NCBI GenBank assembly: GCA_963739005.1 | Contig: CAVTYQ010000001.1 | Coordinates: 186,001 to 250,000, forward strand | Source: DASWJZ01 sp963739005 | Lineage (GTDB): Bacteria > Pseudomonadota > Alphaproteobacteria > Rhizobiales > Afifellaceae | Direction of reading: 5' to 3' | Length of the DNA stretch: 64,000 bases | Shown here: in pieces, positions 8,765 to 16,704 of the stretch | Numbering within the stretch: position 1 is the first letter of the stretch | Layout: each line of letters starts with the position of its first letter | Notes under the pieces: model-generated | Told to the model about the DNA's origin: nothing | Database searches by the model: none | Seen by the model: only the letters and a program-made list of their open reading frames with translations | Translations under genes and position numbers: made by a program

Positions 8765-9148
8765 TCAGGTTGTCGCAGGGATCGGAACGCCTGCGAAGGT
8801 CGGCCGGGTCTTTGCCCCGCTTTTCCGCTTCTTACCAACGAAGGCGAAGAGGCCTGGAACGTCGATCGTGGGCCGCGCCGCCGAGCCGGCCACCTCGAAC
8901 GCGACGCCGCAATCCACGGCGGCGTAGACCAGGGCATCCATGATGCTCTGGAGCGCCAAGCCCGCCGCCGGATAGTTGCCGGCGATCCTGCGCGCCTGCT
9001 TTCCAAGCGAAAGGCGTGAACCGCTTTTTGCGGCGTCCGCTACGATCCGCCAAATCTCGTCCTGGACCAGCAGGCACTGCTCGATCGGAACGCCCGCCTT
9101 GGGGTCCTCGATCGCGCCAATGGCCGGTTTGCTGCGCGCGTGTGACAT
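8765..9148 (-). CDS. Hypothetical protein, 127 residues
   Basis: I do not recognise this protein. The frame stays open further upstream, but the ATG at 9148 follows a good GGGAGGG ribosome site about six bases away and the protein-like part begins there (MSHARSKPAIGAIEDPKAG). The middle (VQDEIWRIVADAAKSGSRLSLGKQARRIA...GLALQSIMDALVYAAVDCGVAFE) looks like two or three amphipathic helices. The C-terminus is basic (KKRKSG). No signal peptide or membrane helix is visible, so it is probably cytosolic. It is transcribed away from the small secreted protein gene at 9479. Confidence 0.6.
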   Translation of the reverse strand: MSHARSKPAIGAIEDPKAGVPIEQCLLVQDEIWRIVADAAKSGSRLSLGKQARRIAGNYPAAGLALQSIMDALVYAAVDCGVAFEVAGSAARPTIDVPGLFAFVGKKRKSGAKTRPTFAGVPIPATT

Positions 9149-9478
9149 ACGCACCCTCCCAACACACACGCCCCCGAGCCGGCTAAGATGCTCGGCAGCA
9201 AAATGAGGGATTTTACGGCCCAGGCGTGGCCGGAAACGGTTGATTTCGAGCCGGTGGCCAATCCGCGGCCACAATTCGCGCGGCGGTTGATCGATTCGGG
9301 AAGGGGGTGATTCCCGTTCATCGGTGACGTCAGGACGGCGGCGAATTCCAAGATTCATGGAGGCGTGCGCCAGGCGTCCCGAAATCAATTAGCGGCGAGT
9401 AGTGTGTCTTTCTTGCACTACTGCGAAATCGGGAATACAAATAGGTTAATAATACGTTTGCGTTAGGGAGTACACGTC
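9149..9478. other. Divergent intergenic region, 330 bp
   Basis: This gap separates two small genes that point away from each other. The left end holds the ribosome site of the leftward gene. The right 90 bases are clearly more AT-rich than the surroundings and hold the promoter and inverted repeat listed separately. No protein-like frame was found apart from an upstream extension of the leftward gene. Confidence 0.5.
9398..9441 (+). promoter_or_regulatory. Candidate sigma-70 promoter overlapped by an inverted repeat
   Basis: TTGCAC (9413-9418), 17 bases, TACAAA (9436-9441) fits a housekeeping promoter 38 bp upstream of the gene starting at 9479. An inverted repeat AGTAGTG (9398-9404), 11 bases, CACTACT (9416-9422) covers the -35 box, the position of a repressor operator. 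The regulator is unknown. Confidence 0.45.
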
Positions 9479-9724
9479 ATGAATCGAGTTATTCTAGCGC
9501 TGGCTGGCGCCCTTCTGTTGCTTTCTGCACCAGTGGTTGTGTCGCCTGCCCAAGCAGGTGAACATCACTGGTGGTGGCATAAGGGCGACAAGGTCAAGGA
9601 CGAAGATGGCAACCGGGTAAAGACACCCAAGACCAGCAACAAGATAGTCTTTGAGTCCGGGGATCACGAATATACCGGGCACGAGCACGAGTCTCCGGAG
9701 GGGAACGAATCCGGCGAGCAGTAG
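9479..9724 (+). CDS. Small secreted protein with HHWWWH motif, function unknown
   Basis: An 81-residue protein with a strong signal peptide (hydrophobic core LALAGALLLLSAPVVV, cleavage after AQA). The predicted mature protein is only about 54 residues, very hydrophilic, and begins GEHHWWWHKGDKVKDEDGN, followed by a Glu/His-rich end (HEYTGHEHESPEG). Clustered histidines and acidic residues suggest possible metal binding, but this is inference and no family is recognised. AGGGAG lies nine bases before the ATG. A promoter with an overlapping inverted repeat lies directly upstream, so expression is probably conditional. Confidence 0.7.
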   Translation: MNRVILALAGALLLLSAPVVVSPAQAGEHHWWWHKGDKVKDEDGNRVKTPKTSNKIVFESGDHEYTGHEHESPEGNESGEQ

Positions 9725-9880
9725 CGCGGGTAGGGCGGCGCCTGCGGTCGTTTTTGCCGCTGATTTTTTGCCAGATGGGCCGCGCAAGACGTGAGGCCCT
9801 TCGGTGAGTTTGGATTGTGCCCGGCGGTTCGTTGAGCCCGGGCTGCGACTACACGTTCAAAAGTCTCCAGAAATCATCGG

Positions 9881-9915
9881 CGGTCGGACAAACAGTCCGA
9901 CCGCAAGGGTTTTCT
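9881..9915 (+). terminator. Candidate intrinsic terminator
   Basis: CGGTCGGAC (9881-9889), loop AAACA, GTCCGACCG (9895-9903) forms a perfect 9-bp stem and is followed on the plus strand by a T-rich run (TTTTCTTT). It could end the transcript of the gene at 9479, although it lies 157 bp beyond its stop. The 293-bp gap 9725-10017 otherwise holds nothing recognisable. Confidence 0.4.
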
Positions 9916-10017
9916 TTGCTGTAGCCTTCGACGACTTCGCTATTCGAACGCGAAGACGCTTGAGCGCTCCACCAGGAGGTGGACGCTTCGCGCTGCAACT
10001 TCCGTGTTGAGGCCGCG

Positions 10018-10093
10018 TGGCGCGCCCAAGGGGAATCGAACCCCTGTTTCCGCCGTGAAAGGGCGGCGTCCTGGACCGCTAGACGATGGGCGC
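10018..10093 (-). tRNA. tRNA-Glu (anticodon TTC)
   Basis: On the minus strand the acceptor GCGCCCA pairs with TGGGCGC. The anticodon stem-loop is GCCGCCC-TTTCA-CGGCGG with anticodon TTC, and the T-loop is GGTTCGATTCC. The discriminator is G and CCA is encoded (10018-10020). All four arms fold without mismatches of note. Confidence 0.95.
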
Positions 10094-10195
10094 GTCGCGA
10101 GGGGCGCTTATAGGCGGAGGGCTCCGGCCCCACAAGCAGCCCCCCGCTCAAGCGGCACCGTAAGAAGTGCGCGGTGCTGAGATAAGGTCGCCGCC

Positions 10196-10636
10196 TCACC
10201 ATTTCCCGGTGTTCTGCATCGATTTCCACGGCTCCTGCGGCGGCAGCGCCGGGCCCTTCTGTAGGAGCTCGATGGAGACGTTGTCGGGCGAGCGTATGAA
10301 GGCCATGTTACCGTCGCGCGGGGGGCGGTTGATGGTGACGCCGGCGGCCTGGAGCTTGGCGCAGGTGTCGTAGATATTGTCGACCTCGAAGGCCAGGTGG
10401 CCGAAATTGCGGCCCTCGCCGTATTTCTCCGCATCCCAGTTGAAGGTCAGCTCGAGGAGCGGCGCCTTGTTCGACTTTCCGCTCGTCTCGTCTTCCGGCG
10501 CGGCAAGGAAGATAAGCGTATAGCGGCCGGCTTCATTGGTCGTCCGCCGAACTTCTTTCATGCCGAGCTTCTTCACATAGAAATCGAGCGACTGGTCGAC
10601 GTCGGCGACGCGGACCATGGTGTGCAAATATCGCAT
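10196..10636 (-). CDS. gloA: Lactoylglutathione lyase (glyoxalase I)
   Basis: A 146-residue cytosolic metalloenzyme that converts the methylglyoxal-glutathione hemithioacetal to S-lactoylglutathione. The four metal ligands of the glyoxalase fold are in place: His5 (YLHTMVRV), Glu62 (LELTFNWD), His80 (FGHLAFEVD) and Glu123 (SIELLQKG). The duplicated beta-alpha-beta-beta-beta modules and the length match bacterial GloA. It is transcribed leftward, divergent from the sirtuin gene, with GGAGC upstream of its ATG. Confidence 0.95.
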   Translation of the reverse strand: MRYLHTMVRVADVDQSLDFYVKKLGMKEVRRTTNEAGRYTLIFLAAPEDETSGKSNKAPLLELTFNWDAEKYGEGRNFGHLAFEVDNIYDTCAKLQAAGVTINRPPRDGNMAFIRSPDNVSIELLQKGPALPPQEPWKSMQNTGKW

Positions 10637-10665
10637 GGGGGGCTCCTCTTTTGCGGCGGGAGAAT

Positions 10666-11454
10666 ATGGCGCGAGGCGCTGAAGGCAACGACGAAATTCG
10701 TAGGCTTCGCGACCTGATCGAAGGTGCGGAGCGCATCGTCGCGATGACCGGCGCTGGCATCTCGACGGAGTCAGGGATTCCGGATTTCAGGAGCCCGGGA
10801 GGCCTCTGGTCGCGTATGCGGCCGATCACCTACCAGGAATTCGTCGCCTCGGAGGAGGCGCGGCTCGAAGAATGGCGCCGCCGCTTCCGCATGAACGAGA
10901 CGTTCGCCAACGCCGAGCCGAACGAAGGGCATCTGGGGTTCGTGCGTCTCATGCGGACTGGCAAGCTCCTTGCCACCATCACACAGAACATCGACGGGCT
11001 GCACCAGCGTGCCGGCCTGCCGTCGGATAGCGTGATCGAGATCCACGGCAACTCGATGCGCGCGCATTGTCTCGACTGTCGTTCGCCGATGGCGCTTCAA
11101 GACGTGCGCGCGATCATCGACGCAACGGGCGTGACGCCGCGTTGCGAATGCGGTGGGCTCATCAAGGCGGCGATCGTCTCGTTCGGCGAGCGCATCCCGG
11201 AGGAGGCGATGGCGAAGGCGACAGCGCTTTCGCAAGGCGCCGATCTCTTCCTCGTCGTCGGATCGTCGCTCGTCGTTCAGCCGGCGGCGTCGCTGCCGCT
11301 CGTCGCCAAACGCTCCGGCGCGGCACTGGCGATCCTCAATCGCGATGCAACACCGCTCGACGACGAGGCCGACCTCACGCTGCGCGCGCCGATCGGGCTC
11401 GTGTTTTCAACGCTCTATCCACAAGCTGTTGATGAGTTGTCTGGCAATCGCTGA
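10666..11454 (+). CDS. cobB: Sir2-family NAD-dependent protein deacylase
   Basis: A 262-residue sirtuin that removes acyl groups from lysines using NAD. Motifs in order: GAGISTESGIPDFRS (29-43), TQNIDGLH (106-113), catalytic His127 in EIHGN, zinc-site cysteines 135/138 (CLDC) and 160/162 (CEC), then GSSLVVQPAASLP. The second zinc pair is CxC rather than the usual CxxC. Residues Tyr/Arg of the desuccinylase loop are not obvious, so substrate choice is open. ATG at 10666 follows GGCGGGAG and is preferred over a TTG 15 bp upstream. Confidence 0.92.
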   Translation: MARGAEGNDEIRRLRDLIEGAERIVAMTGAGISTESGIPDFRSPGGLWSRMRPITYQEFVASEEARLEEWRRRFRMNETFANAEPNEGHLGFVRLMRTGKLLATITQNIDGLHQRAGLPSDSVIEIHGNSMRAHCLDCRSPMALQDVRAIIDATGVTPRCECGGLIKAAIVSFGERIPEEAMAKATALSQGADLFLVVGSSLVVQPAASLPLVAKRSGAALAILNRDATPLDDEADLTLRAPIGLVFSTLYPQAVDELSGNR

Positions 11455-11559
11455 CTGTGGCAGATTTGTAATCCTCCAGTGTGGCAGCAATGCTACTCTT
11501 CGTTCGAATCGGGCGCGTCGCTTCATGCGGGCGCGACAGGAGGCGGCGGACCAGCGAAT

Positions 11560-12162
11560 ATGAAGGCTCGGATGGAGTCGCATATGGGGGCCAAACCGAC
11601 CGCCGACGCCACGCCCGAACTTGCGCCGCAGGACGAGGCTCCGGTCGATCTGATCGAGATCTCGGGCGTCATAAAATGGTTCGACGTCGCGAAGGGTTAC
11701 GGTTTCATCGTACCGGATAACGGCATGCCTGACGTGCTTCTGCATGTCACGTGCTTGCGTCGTGACGGATTCCAAACCGCGTACGAAGGTGCGCGCGTGG
11801 TGTGTGAAGTGCAGGACCGACCGAAGGGCCTGCAAGCGTTCCGCGTCGTCTCGATGGACGAGTCGACGGCGACGCATCCGGCGCAGATGCAGTCGACGCG
11901 GCAGCGCTCGGCCGTAACGCCGACGAGCCCGCTCGTCGCCGCCACCGTCAAATGGTTCAACCGCATGCGCGGGTACGGCTTCGTCACGGAAGGCGAAGGC
12001 ATGCCAGATATTTTCGTGCATATGGAGACACTTAGGCGCTTCGGTATGGCGGAGCTCAGACCCGGCCAACTCGTCCTCGTACGTTATGGCGAGGGATCGA
12101 AGGGGCGCACGGCCGCTGAGATTCGGCCGCACACCGGCGGACAACTTCCCGCATCGCATTAG
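11560..12162 (+). CDS. Double cold-shock-domain protein
   Basis: A roughly 200-residue nucleic-acid-binding protein with two cold-shock domains. The first carries GVIKWFDVAKGYGFIVPDNG and LLHVT; the second carries ATVKWFNRMRGYGFVTEGEG and IFVHM. These are the RNP1 and RNP2 surfaces that hold single-stranded RNA or DNA. Tandem CSD proteins of this size are typical of Rhizobiales. An N-terminal stretch before the first domain is low-complexity. The start is uncertain: ATG at 11560 (AGGAGG 16 bases upstream), 11572 or 11584 are all possible. Confidence 0.88.
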   Translation: MKARMESHMGAKPTADATPELAPQDEAPVDLIEISGVIKWFDVAKGYGFIVPDNGMPDVLLHVTCLRRDGFQTAYEGARVVCEVQDRPKGLQAFRVVSMDESTATHPAQMQSTRQRSAVTPTSPLVAATVKWFNRMRGYGFVTEGEGMPDIFVHMETLRRFGMAELRPGQLVLVRYGEGSKGRTAAEIRPHTGGQLPASH

Positions 12163-12187
12163 TCTTCGGGCGCGCTAGAATCCCTTC

Positions 12188-12661
12188 ATGCGCATTCGTT
12201 CATTCGCCGCTCTCGCGGCGCTTCTTTTCTCTGCAGTGCTCACGCTCTCGCAATCGCCGGCGCAGTCGGCGGATGCGCAGCGCGAAGCCCTCGTCATCAC
12301 TGCGAGCACCGGCGAGCACGACTTCAAGGTCGAGATCGCCGACGACGATCGCGAGCGCCAGCTCGGCTTGATGTTCCGGCGTTCGATGGCGGACGACGAA
12401 GGCATGCTCTTCGATTTCTTCCAAGAGGAGCAGATGAGCTTCTGGATGCGCAACACCTACATCCCGCTCGACATGCTCTTCATCAAAGCCGACGGCACGA
12501 TCGCTTCGATCGCGGAGCGGGCGACGCCGCTGTCGGAGCGATCGATCCCGTCGAAGGGACCGGTCCGCTACGTGCTTGAGATCAATGGAGGGTTGAGCGC
12601 GAAACTCGGTATCAAGCCGGGTGACGTCGTGTCCGGACCGGCGATCGAATCGCGCCGCTAG
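12188..12661 (+). CDS. DUF192 family secreted protein
   Basis: A 157-residue exported protein with a signal peptide (MRIRSFAALAALLFSAVLTL, cleavage near QSADA). The DUF192 (COG1430) fold is recognised by DDDRERQLGLMFRRSMADDEGMLF, SFWMRNTYIPLDMLFI and RYVLEINGG. The family is common in alphaproteobacteria and its biochemical role is unknown; it is often found next to small cold-shock genes, as here. It follows the cold-shock gene by 25 bp on the same strand and may share its transcript. Confidence 0.9.
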   Translation: MRIRSFAALAALLFSAVLTLSQSPAQSADAQREALVITASTGEHDFKVEIADDDRERQLGLMFRRSMADDEGMLFDFFQEEQMSFWMRNTYIPLDMLFIKADGTIASIAERATPLSERSIPSKGPVRYVLEINGGLSAKLGIKPGDVVSGPAIESRR

Positions 12662-12683
12662 GCAAAGCCCCTTCGGCTCTCGG

Positions 12684-12716
12684 AGAGGCGGCCGCGCGAT
12701 GATCGCGCACGGCCTC
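12684..12716. terminator. Bidirectional hairpin between convergent DUF192 and tatA
   Basis: GAGGC..CCGCGCGAT pairs with ATCGCGC.CGG..GCCTC across 12684-12716, forming a long GC-rich stem in the short gap between two convergent genes. It has no strong T-run on either side but could stop transcripts from both. Confidence 0.45.
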
Positions 12717-12730
12717 GCTATCGATCGACG

Positions 12731-12931
12731 TCAGCGCGTCTCTTCCTTCGCCGGCGTCTTGGCGGGATGATCGATGGTCTTCGGCGCGTCGTCGTCGTCG
12801 GCCATGCCCTTCTTGAAGCTCTTGATGCCCTTCGCGACGTCACCCATCGTCTCCGAGATCTTGCCGCGTCCAAAAAGCAGCATGATGATTCCGGCGATGA
12901 TGACGATCTTCCAAATGCTGAGACCCAACAC
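12731..12931 (-). CDS. tatA: Sec-independent protein translocase subunit TatA
   Basis: A 66-residue TatA: one N-terminal membrane helix (WKIVIIAGIIMLLF), the FGRGK hinge, an amphipathic helix (TMGDVAKGIKSFKKGM) and an acidic, disordered tail. TatA oligomers form the path for folded twin-arginine substrates across the inner membrane. GTG at 12931 is chosen as start because AGAGGTG lies directly upstream and the protein then begins at the usual point of the family. tatB and tatC, usually adjacent, are not here, so this is a stand-alone tatA. Confidence 0.9.
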   Translation of the reverse strand: MLGLSIWKIVIIAGIIMLLFGRGKISETMGDVAKGIKSFKKGMADDDDAPKTIDHPAKTPAKEETR

Positions 12932-13085
12932 GTTACACCTCTCAGTCCCGGCCGTCGGTGCCTGCAAGGAGGGCGCAAGCTCCATTCAATCGGCTCAGCC
13001 CGCACTCTAGCAGGTTTAGCCGCACTCGCGACCTGTCTCGCCGGAGCCTTGCCATCCGTCGAGGACCGCCCTAGCTTCCGTCCTG

Positions 13086-13173
13086 TCTCACGGGGTGCCC
13101 CAGGGGCTGAGAGGCGGAGAACTCCGCCGACCCGTCGAACCTGATCCGGATCATGCCGGCGGAGGGATTGAGA
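13086..13173 (+). promoter_or_regulatory. TPP riboswitch (THI element)
   Basis: The THI-box core elements appear in order: GGGGTGCCC, GCTGAGAGG, a GGCGGAG/CTCCGCC hairpin, ACCCGTCGAACCTGATC, and GATCATGCCGGCGGAGGGA, closed by a TCTCA/TGAGA helix. It binds thiamine pyrophosphate and here precedes thiB by 75 bp, so high TPP should shut down thiamine import. The linker to the start codon contains AAGGAG, the likely sequestered ribosome site. Confidence 0.95.
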
Positions 13174-13247
13174 TCATGCCTCATCCGAACGCTTTTTCGC
13201 CCGCCTCGGCTTCCGGCTCGTTTTGCCAATTCCGCAAGGAGAAGCCG

Positions 13248-14273
13248 ATGCCAGAAATCTCTCAACCTGTTCACCGCATTGGGGCGATCCTGACGCTTGT
13301 CGCCGGGCTCACATGCGCGCCTGCTGCAGCACAAGAAAAGCCGACGCTTACGGTCTACACCTATAGCGGCTTCCCGAGCGAATACGGTCCGGGCGGGGTC
13401 ATCAAGGAGCGCTTTGAGGCGGTCTGCGGCTGCACGCTCGAATGGGTGACCAGCGACGACGCAGGGACGCTTCTTTCGAGACTCAAGCTCGAGGGCGCCG
13501 GGACCAAGGCCGACGTGGTGCTCGGACTTGACACCAACCTGGTGCAGGACGCCAAGGCGAGCGGGCTATTCCAGCCGCACGGCGTCGATGCGGGAAAGCT
13601 CGACCTGCCCATCGAGTGGACCGACGACACCTTTCTTCCCTTCGACTGGGGCTGGTTCTCCTTCGTCTACGACAAGCGGCGGCTGAAAACCCCGCCGGCG
13701 AGCCTCGCCGCGCTGGTCGACGCAAAGGACGGGCCGGCGATCGTGATCGAGGATCCGCGGACCTCGACGCCGGGCCTCGGGCTGCTGGTCTGGATGCGCG
13801 GGGTCTACGGCGACCAAGCGGGCGAAGCCTGGCGCAGGCTGCAGCCGAAGATCGTCACGGTCACGCCCGGCTGGACGGAGGCCTACGGCATGTTCCTGAA
13901 GGGGGAGGCGGACATGGTTCTCTCCTACACGACCTCGCCCGCCTACCACATCGCGGAGGAACACGATCCGAACTACGATTCCGCCATCTTCCCGGAGGGG
14001 CATTACCTGGAGATCGAGGTCGCGGGGATGACGAAATCCACGCAGCAGCCGGAGCTTGCCCGCAAGTTCCTGAGCTTCATGGTCTCCGAGCCCTTCCAGT
14101 CGGCGATTCCGGAGGGGAACTGGATGTATCCGGCCAAAATGCCGGCGGAGGGGCTCCCAGCGTCGTTCCAGGGGCTCTCGAAGCCTGAGAAGTCGCTCTA
14201 CGCCAAGCCGGAGGAGGTGGAGGCGAACCGCCGCGCCTGGATCGACGAATGGCTCGCCGCGACGAGCAAGTGA
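13248..14273 (+). CDS. thiB: Thiamine ABC transporter, periplasmic binding protein
   Basis: A 341-residue periplasmic protein with a signal peptide (HRIGAILTLVAGLTCAPAAA). It belongs to the iron/thiamine-type solute-binding family (TVYTYSGFPSEYGPGG, ADVVLGLDTNLVQDA, FDWGWFSFVYD, GLGLLVWMRGVYG, GWTEAYGMFLKGEADMVLSYTTSPAYH). It captures thiamine, or its phosphates, for ThiPQ. The ATG at 13248 sits behind AAGGAG; upstream codons in this frame belong to the riboswitch leader. The THI element upstream makes the thiamine assignment firm. Confidence 0.93.
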   Translation: MPEISQPVHRIGAILTLVAGLTCAPAAAQEKPTLTVYTYSGFPSEYGPGGVIKERFEAVCGCTLEWVTSDDAGTLLSRLKLEGAGTKADVVLGLDTNLVQDAKASGLFQPHGVDAGKLDLPIEWTDDTFLPFDWGWFSFVYDKRRLKTPPASLAALVDAKDGPAIVIEDPRTSTPGLGLLVWMRGVYGDQAGEAWRRLQPKIVTVTPGWTEAYGMFLKGEADMVLSYTTSPAYHIAEEHDPNYDSAIFPEGHYLEIEVAGMTKSTQQPELARKFLSFMVSEPFQSAIPEGNWMYPAKMPAEGLPASFQGLSKPEKSLYAKPEEVEANRRAWIDEWLAATSK

Positions 14274-14280
14274 GCGCTAA

Positions 14281-14371
14281 CCCCTCCCCGTTGTGGGGAG
14301 GGGTTTCTCTGCCTCGCAGGTCTCGTTCGACGCCCCTCACCCAGACCCTCTCCCCACGAGGGGGAGGGGTG
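14281..14371. repeat. Paired palindromic repeats between thiB and thiP
   Basis: CCCCTCCCC (14281-14289), GTTGT, GGGGAGGGG (14295-14303), followed by TTTC, is a 9-bp hairpin just after thiB. A second C-rich/G-rich palindrome (CCCTCTCCCC..GGGGGAGGGG, about 14346-14369) follows. This is the familiar CCCTCACCC/GACCCTCTCCCC type of Rhizobiales intergenic repeat; here it may also damp transcription into thiP. Confidence 0.6.
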
Positions 14372-14388
14372 CCCGTGCTCATTCGGTG

Positions 14389-15966
14389 ATGAAACTCCTT
14401 CCAGGCCTTCTCGCGCTTGCCCTTATCCTTGGCATCGTCGCGGCGGCGTTTTGCGGGCTGTTCCTGGCGGCCGGGCCGGAGCCGGCGAGCCTGCCGTGGC
14501 GCTATGTCGGCAGCGTCGTCCGCTTCACGCTTCTGCAGTCGGCGCTCTCGACGGCCCTTGCCCTCGCGCTCGGCGCGGCGGTCGCGCTGGCGCTCGCGCG
14601 CCGGGCAAGGTTCCCCGGCCGCGGCCTTTTCATCGCCGCGCTCAACCTCGCAAGCGTTCTTCCGGCAATCGTCGTCGTCTTCGGCGTCGTCGAGGTCCTT
14701 GGCCGCGCCGGCTGGCTGGGGGAGGGGCTGCGTTTCATGGGCTTCGAGCCCGGGACTTGGCTCTACGGGCTCCCGGGAATCCTGATCGCGCACGTTTTCT
14801 TCAACGCGCCGCTTGCGGCGCGCGTCTTCCTCGCTTCGCTCGCCGCGGTTCCGGGCGAGCATTGGCGGCTCGCGGCGCAGCTCGGCATGCCGCCAATGAC
14901 CATCTTCCGGGTCCTCGATCTCCCGGTCCTGAGACGCGAGGCGGCCGCGGTCGGGGCGCTGATCTTCCTTCTCTGCTTCACCAGCTTCGCCATCGTGCTC
15001 ACGCTCGGCGGGGGCCCGCGCGCGGCTACGCTCGAGGTGGCGATCTACGCCTCCGTCCGCTTCGACGTCGATTTCGCCCGCGCCGCACTGCTGGCGTTGC
15101 TGCAGGTTGCGATCTGCCTGGCGCTGGTCCTCCCATTGCTCTGGGTTGGCCGGCGGCCGGCGGAAGCGGCATCCAGCGGCGTCGGCGCGGCGCGACCGGA
15201 TGCGCAAAGCGCCGGGATGCGGGCTTTCGACGGCGCGGCGCTGACCCTCGGCGCGCTCCTCGTCCTGCCGCCGCTTCTTGCCGTGGCGCTTTCCGGGGTC
15301 GCGGGGCTCGCGAGCCTTCTTAAAGCCGACGTGGCAAGGGCCACCGCTACGAGCTTCACGATCGCGATTCCGGCGGCCGTCATCTCGCTCGCACTGGCGC
15401 TCGGGCTTGCCGCGACGGCGCGGGTGTTGCGGCGTGAGAGGCGCCCGCATGCGGCCGGGCTGATGTCGCTCTCAAGCGGCGCAATCCTCGCCGTCCCGCC
15501 CGTCGCCGTGTCGGCCGGGCTCTTCGTCGTGCTGCGCCCGCTCACCGACCCGTTCGCGCTGGCGATCCCTTTGATCATCCTCGTCAATTCACTGACCGCG
15601 CTGCCTTTCGTGCTGCGCCAGGTCGAGCCGCCGCTGCTCCTTTCGGCCGAGCGCTACGGGCGTCTGGCGGAGAGCCTCGGCATTTCCGGAGTATCGCGAT
15701 TGCGGCTCGTGGACTGGCCGCTGCTCCGCCGGCCGCTCCTGGCGGCGCTCGCGGTCGCGACCGCGCTTTCGCTTGGCGATCTCGGCGTCGCCGCCTTCTT
15801 CGGCTCCGGCACCATCCTGACCCTCCCGCTTCTTCTTTATGAGCGCCTCGGCAACTATCGGATGGCGGAGTCCGCATCGGTGGCGCTGCTTCTTGCGCTT
15901 CTCGTGTTGGTGCTCTTTCTCGCGGCGCAGAAATGGTCCGGTGACCCGCTTGCTCGAAGTCGCTGA
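14389..15966 (+). CDS. thiP: Thiamine ABC transporter, permease
   Basis: A 525-residue membrane protein with two fused binding-protein-dependent permease halves, about 12 helices. Each half carries the cytoplasmic coupling loop that contacts the ATPase (first half EHWRLAAQLGMPPMTIFRVLDLPVLRRE, second half GRLAESLGISGVSRLRLVDWPLLRRP). The ATG at 14389 is chosen because upstream codons lie inside the palindromic repeat. It overlaps thiQ by 26 bp, so translation is coupled. Confidence 0.93.
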   Translation: MKLLPGLLALALILGIVAAAFCGLFLAAGPEPASLPWRYVGSVVRFTLLQSALSTALALALGAAVALALARRARFPGRGLFIAALNLASVLPAIVVVFGVVEVLGRAGWLGEGLRFMGFEPGTWLYGLPGILIAHVFFNAPLAARVFLASLAAVPGEHWRLAAQLGMPPMTIFRVLDLPVLRREAAAVGALIFLLCFTSFAIVLTLGGGPRAATLEVAIYASVRFDVDFARAALLALLQVAICLALVLPLLWVGRRPAEAASSGVGAARPDAQSAGMRAFDGAALTLGALLVLPPLLAVALSGVAGLASLLKADVARATATSFTIAIPAAVISLALALGLAATARVLRRERRPHAAGLMSLSSGAILAVPPVAVSAGLFVVLRPLTDPFALAIPLIILVNSLTALPFVLRQVEPPLLLSAERYGRLAESLGISGVSRLRLVDWPLLRRPLLAALAVATALSLGDLGVAAFFGSGTILTLPLLLYERLGNYRMAESASVALLLALLVLVLFLAAQKWSGDPLARSR

Positions 15967-16648
15967 CCTTGCGCTCTCCTATCCGGATTTCCACGCGCGC
16001 TACTCGCTCGACGTGCCGGCGGGCGCGCTCTGTGGGCTGATCGGTCCCTCCGGCGGGGGAAAGACCACGCTCCTCCATGCCATCGCCGGCTTCGAGCGGC
16101 CGAGCGGCGGCACGCTTCGCTTCGCCGGCCGCGACCTCATTCCTCTCGCGCCGGCCGAGCGGCCGCTCTCCATCCTCTTCCAGGAGCACAATCTTTTCCC
16201 GCATCTGACGGCGGCTCAGAATGTCGGCCTCGGCGTCGATCCTAGGCTTCGCCTGTCCGAAACGCAGACGCGAGAGGTCGAGACGGCGCTTGAGCGTGTC
16301 GGCCTCGCCGGGCTCGGGCAGCGTCGGCCGGCGGAGCTATCCGGCGGGCAGCGCCAGCGGGTCGCTATCGCCCGGGCGCTGGTCCGGAAGCGCCCGCTGA
16401 TGCTTCTCGACGAGCCGTTCGGGGGACTCGATCCGGGGCTGCGCCGCGAGATGATCGCGCTGGTCGACAAGCTCCGGCGCGCCGAGGGACTGACGGTGCT
16501 CGTCTCAATCCACACGCCAGAGGACCTGTACGCTGCCGCCGAGCTCATGGCTTTCATCGACGAGGGCAGGGTGCTTGCAGTTGCGTCGCCGAAGGAAATG
16601 CTGGCGGTCGGCAGGCATCAGGCTATCGACCGCTATCTCGGCCGCTGA
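15941..16648 (+). CDS. thiQ: Thiamine ABC transporter, ATP-binding protein
   Basis: A 235-residue ABC ATPase: Walker A GPSGGGKTT near residue 36, Q-loop LFQEHNLFPHL, signature LSGGQRQRVAIARAL, Walker B LMLLDEPFGGLDP and H-loop VSIHTPEDL. It powers thiamine import with ThiB and ThiP. The GTG at 15941 (VTRLLEVADLALSYP) gives the normal ThiQ N terminus and lies inside the end of thiP. Confidence 0.93.
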   Translation: MTRLLEVADLALSYPDFHARYSLDVPAGALCGLIGPSGGGKTTLLHAIAGFERPSGGTLRFAGRDLIPLAPAERPLSILFQEHNLFPHLTAAQNVGLGVDPRLRLSETQTREVETALERVGLAGLGQRRPAELSGGQRQRVAIARALVRKRPLMLLDEPFGGLDPGLRREMIALVDKLRRAEGLTVLVSIHTPEDLYAAAELMAFIDEGRVLAVASPKEMLAVGRHQAIDRYLGR

Positions 16649-16704
16649 CCGCCGCATAGCCGGTTTGCGCTGGTGCGCGCGCACTTCCACGCTATATCTG
16701 CCGG

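Noticed and set aside
8528..9019. Plus-strand gene opposite the 127-residue hypothetical protein
   Set aside because: It runs through the palindromic repeat and reads as low-complexity; the minus-strand frame has a better ribosome site and composition.
9804..10010. Small plus-strand gene between the secreted protein and tRNA-Glu
   Set aside because: No ribosome site, poor composition, and it crosses the hairpin at 9881-9903.
10018..10093. tRNA-linked integrated element at tRNA-Glu, tRNA-Gln or tRNA-Ser
   Set aside because: No integrase, partial tRNA copy or direct repeat was seen near any of the three tRNAs.
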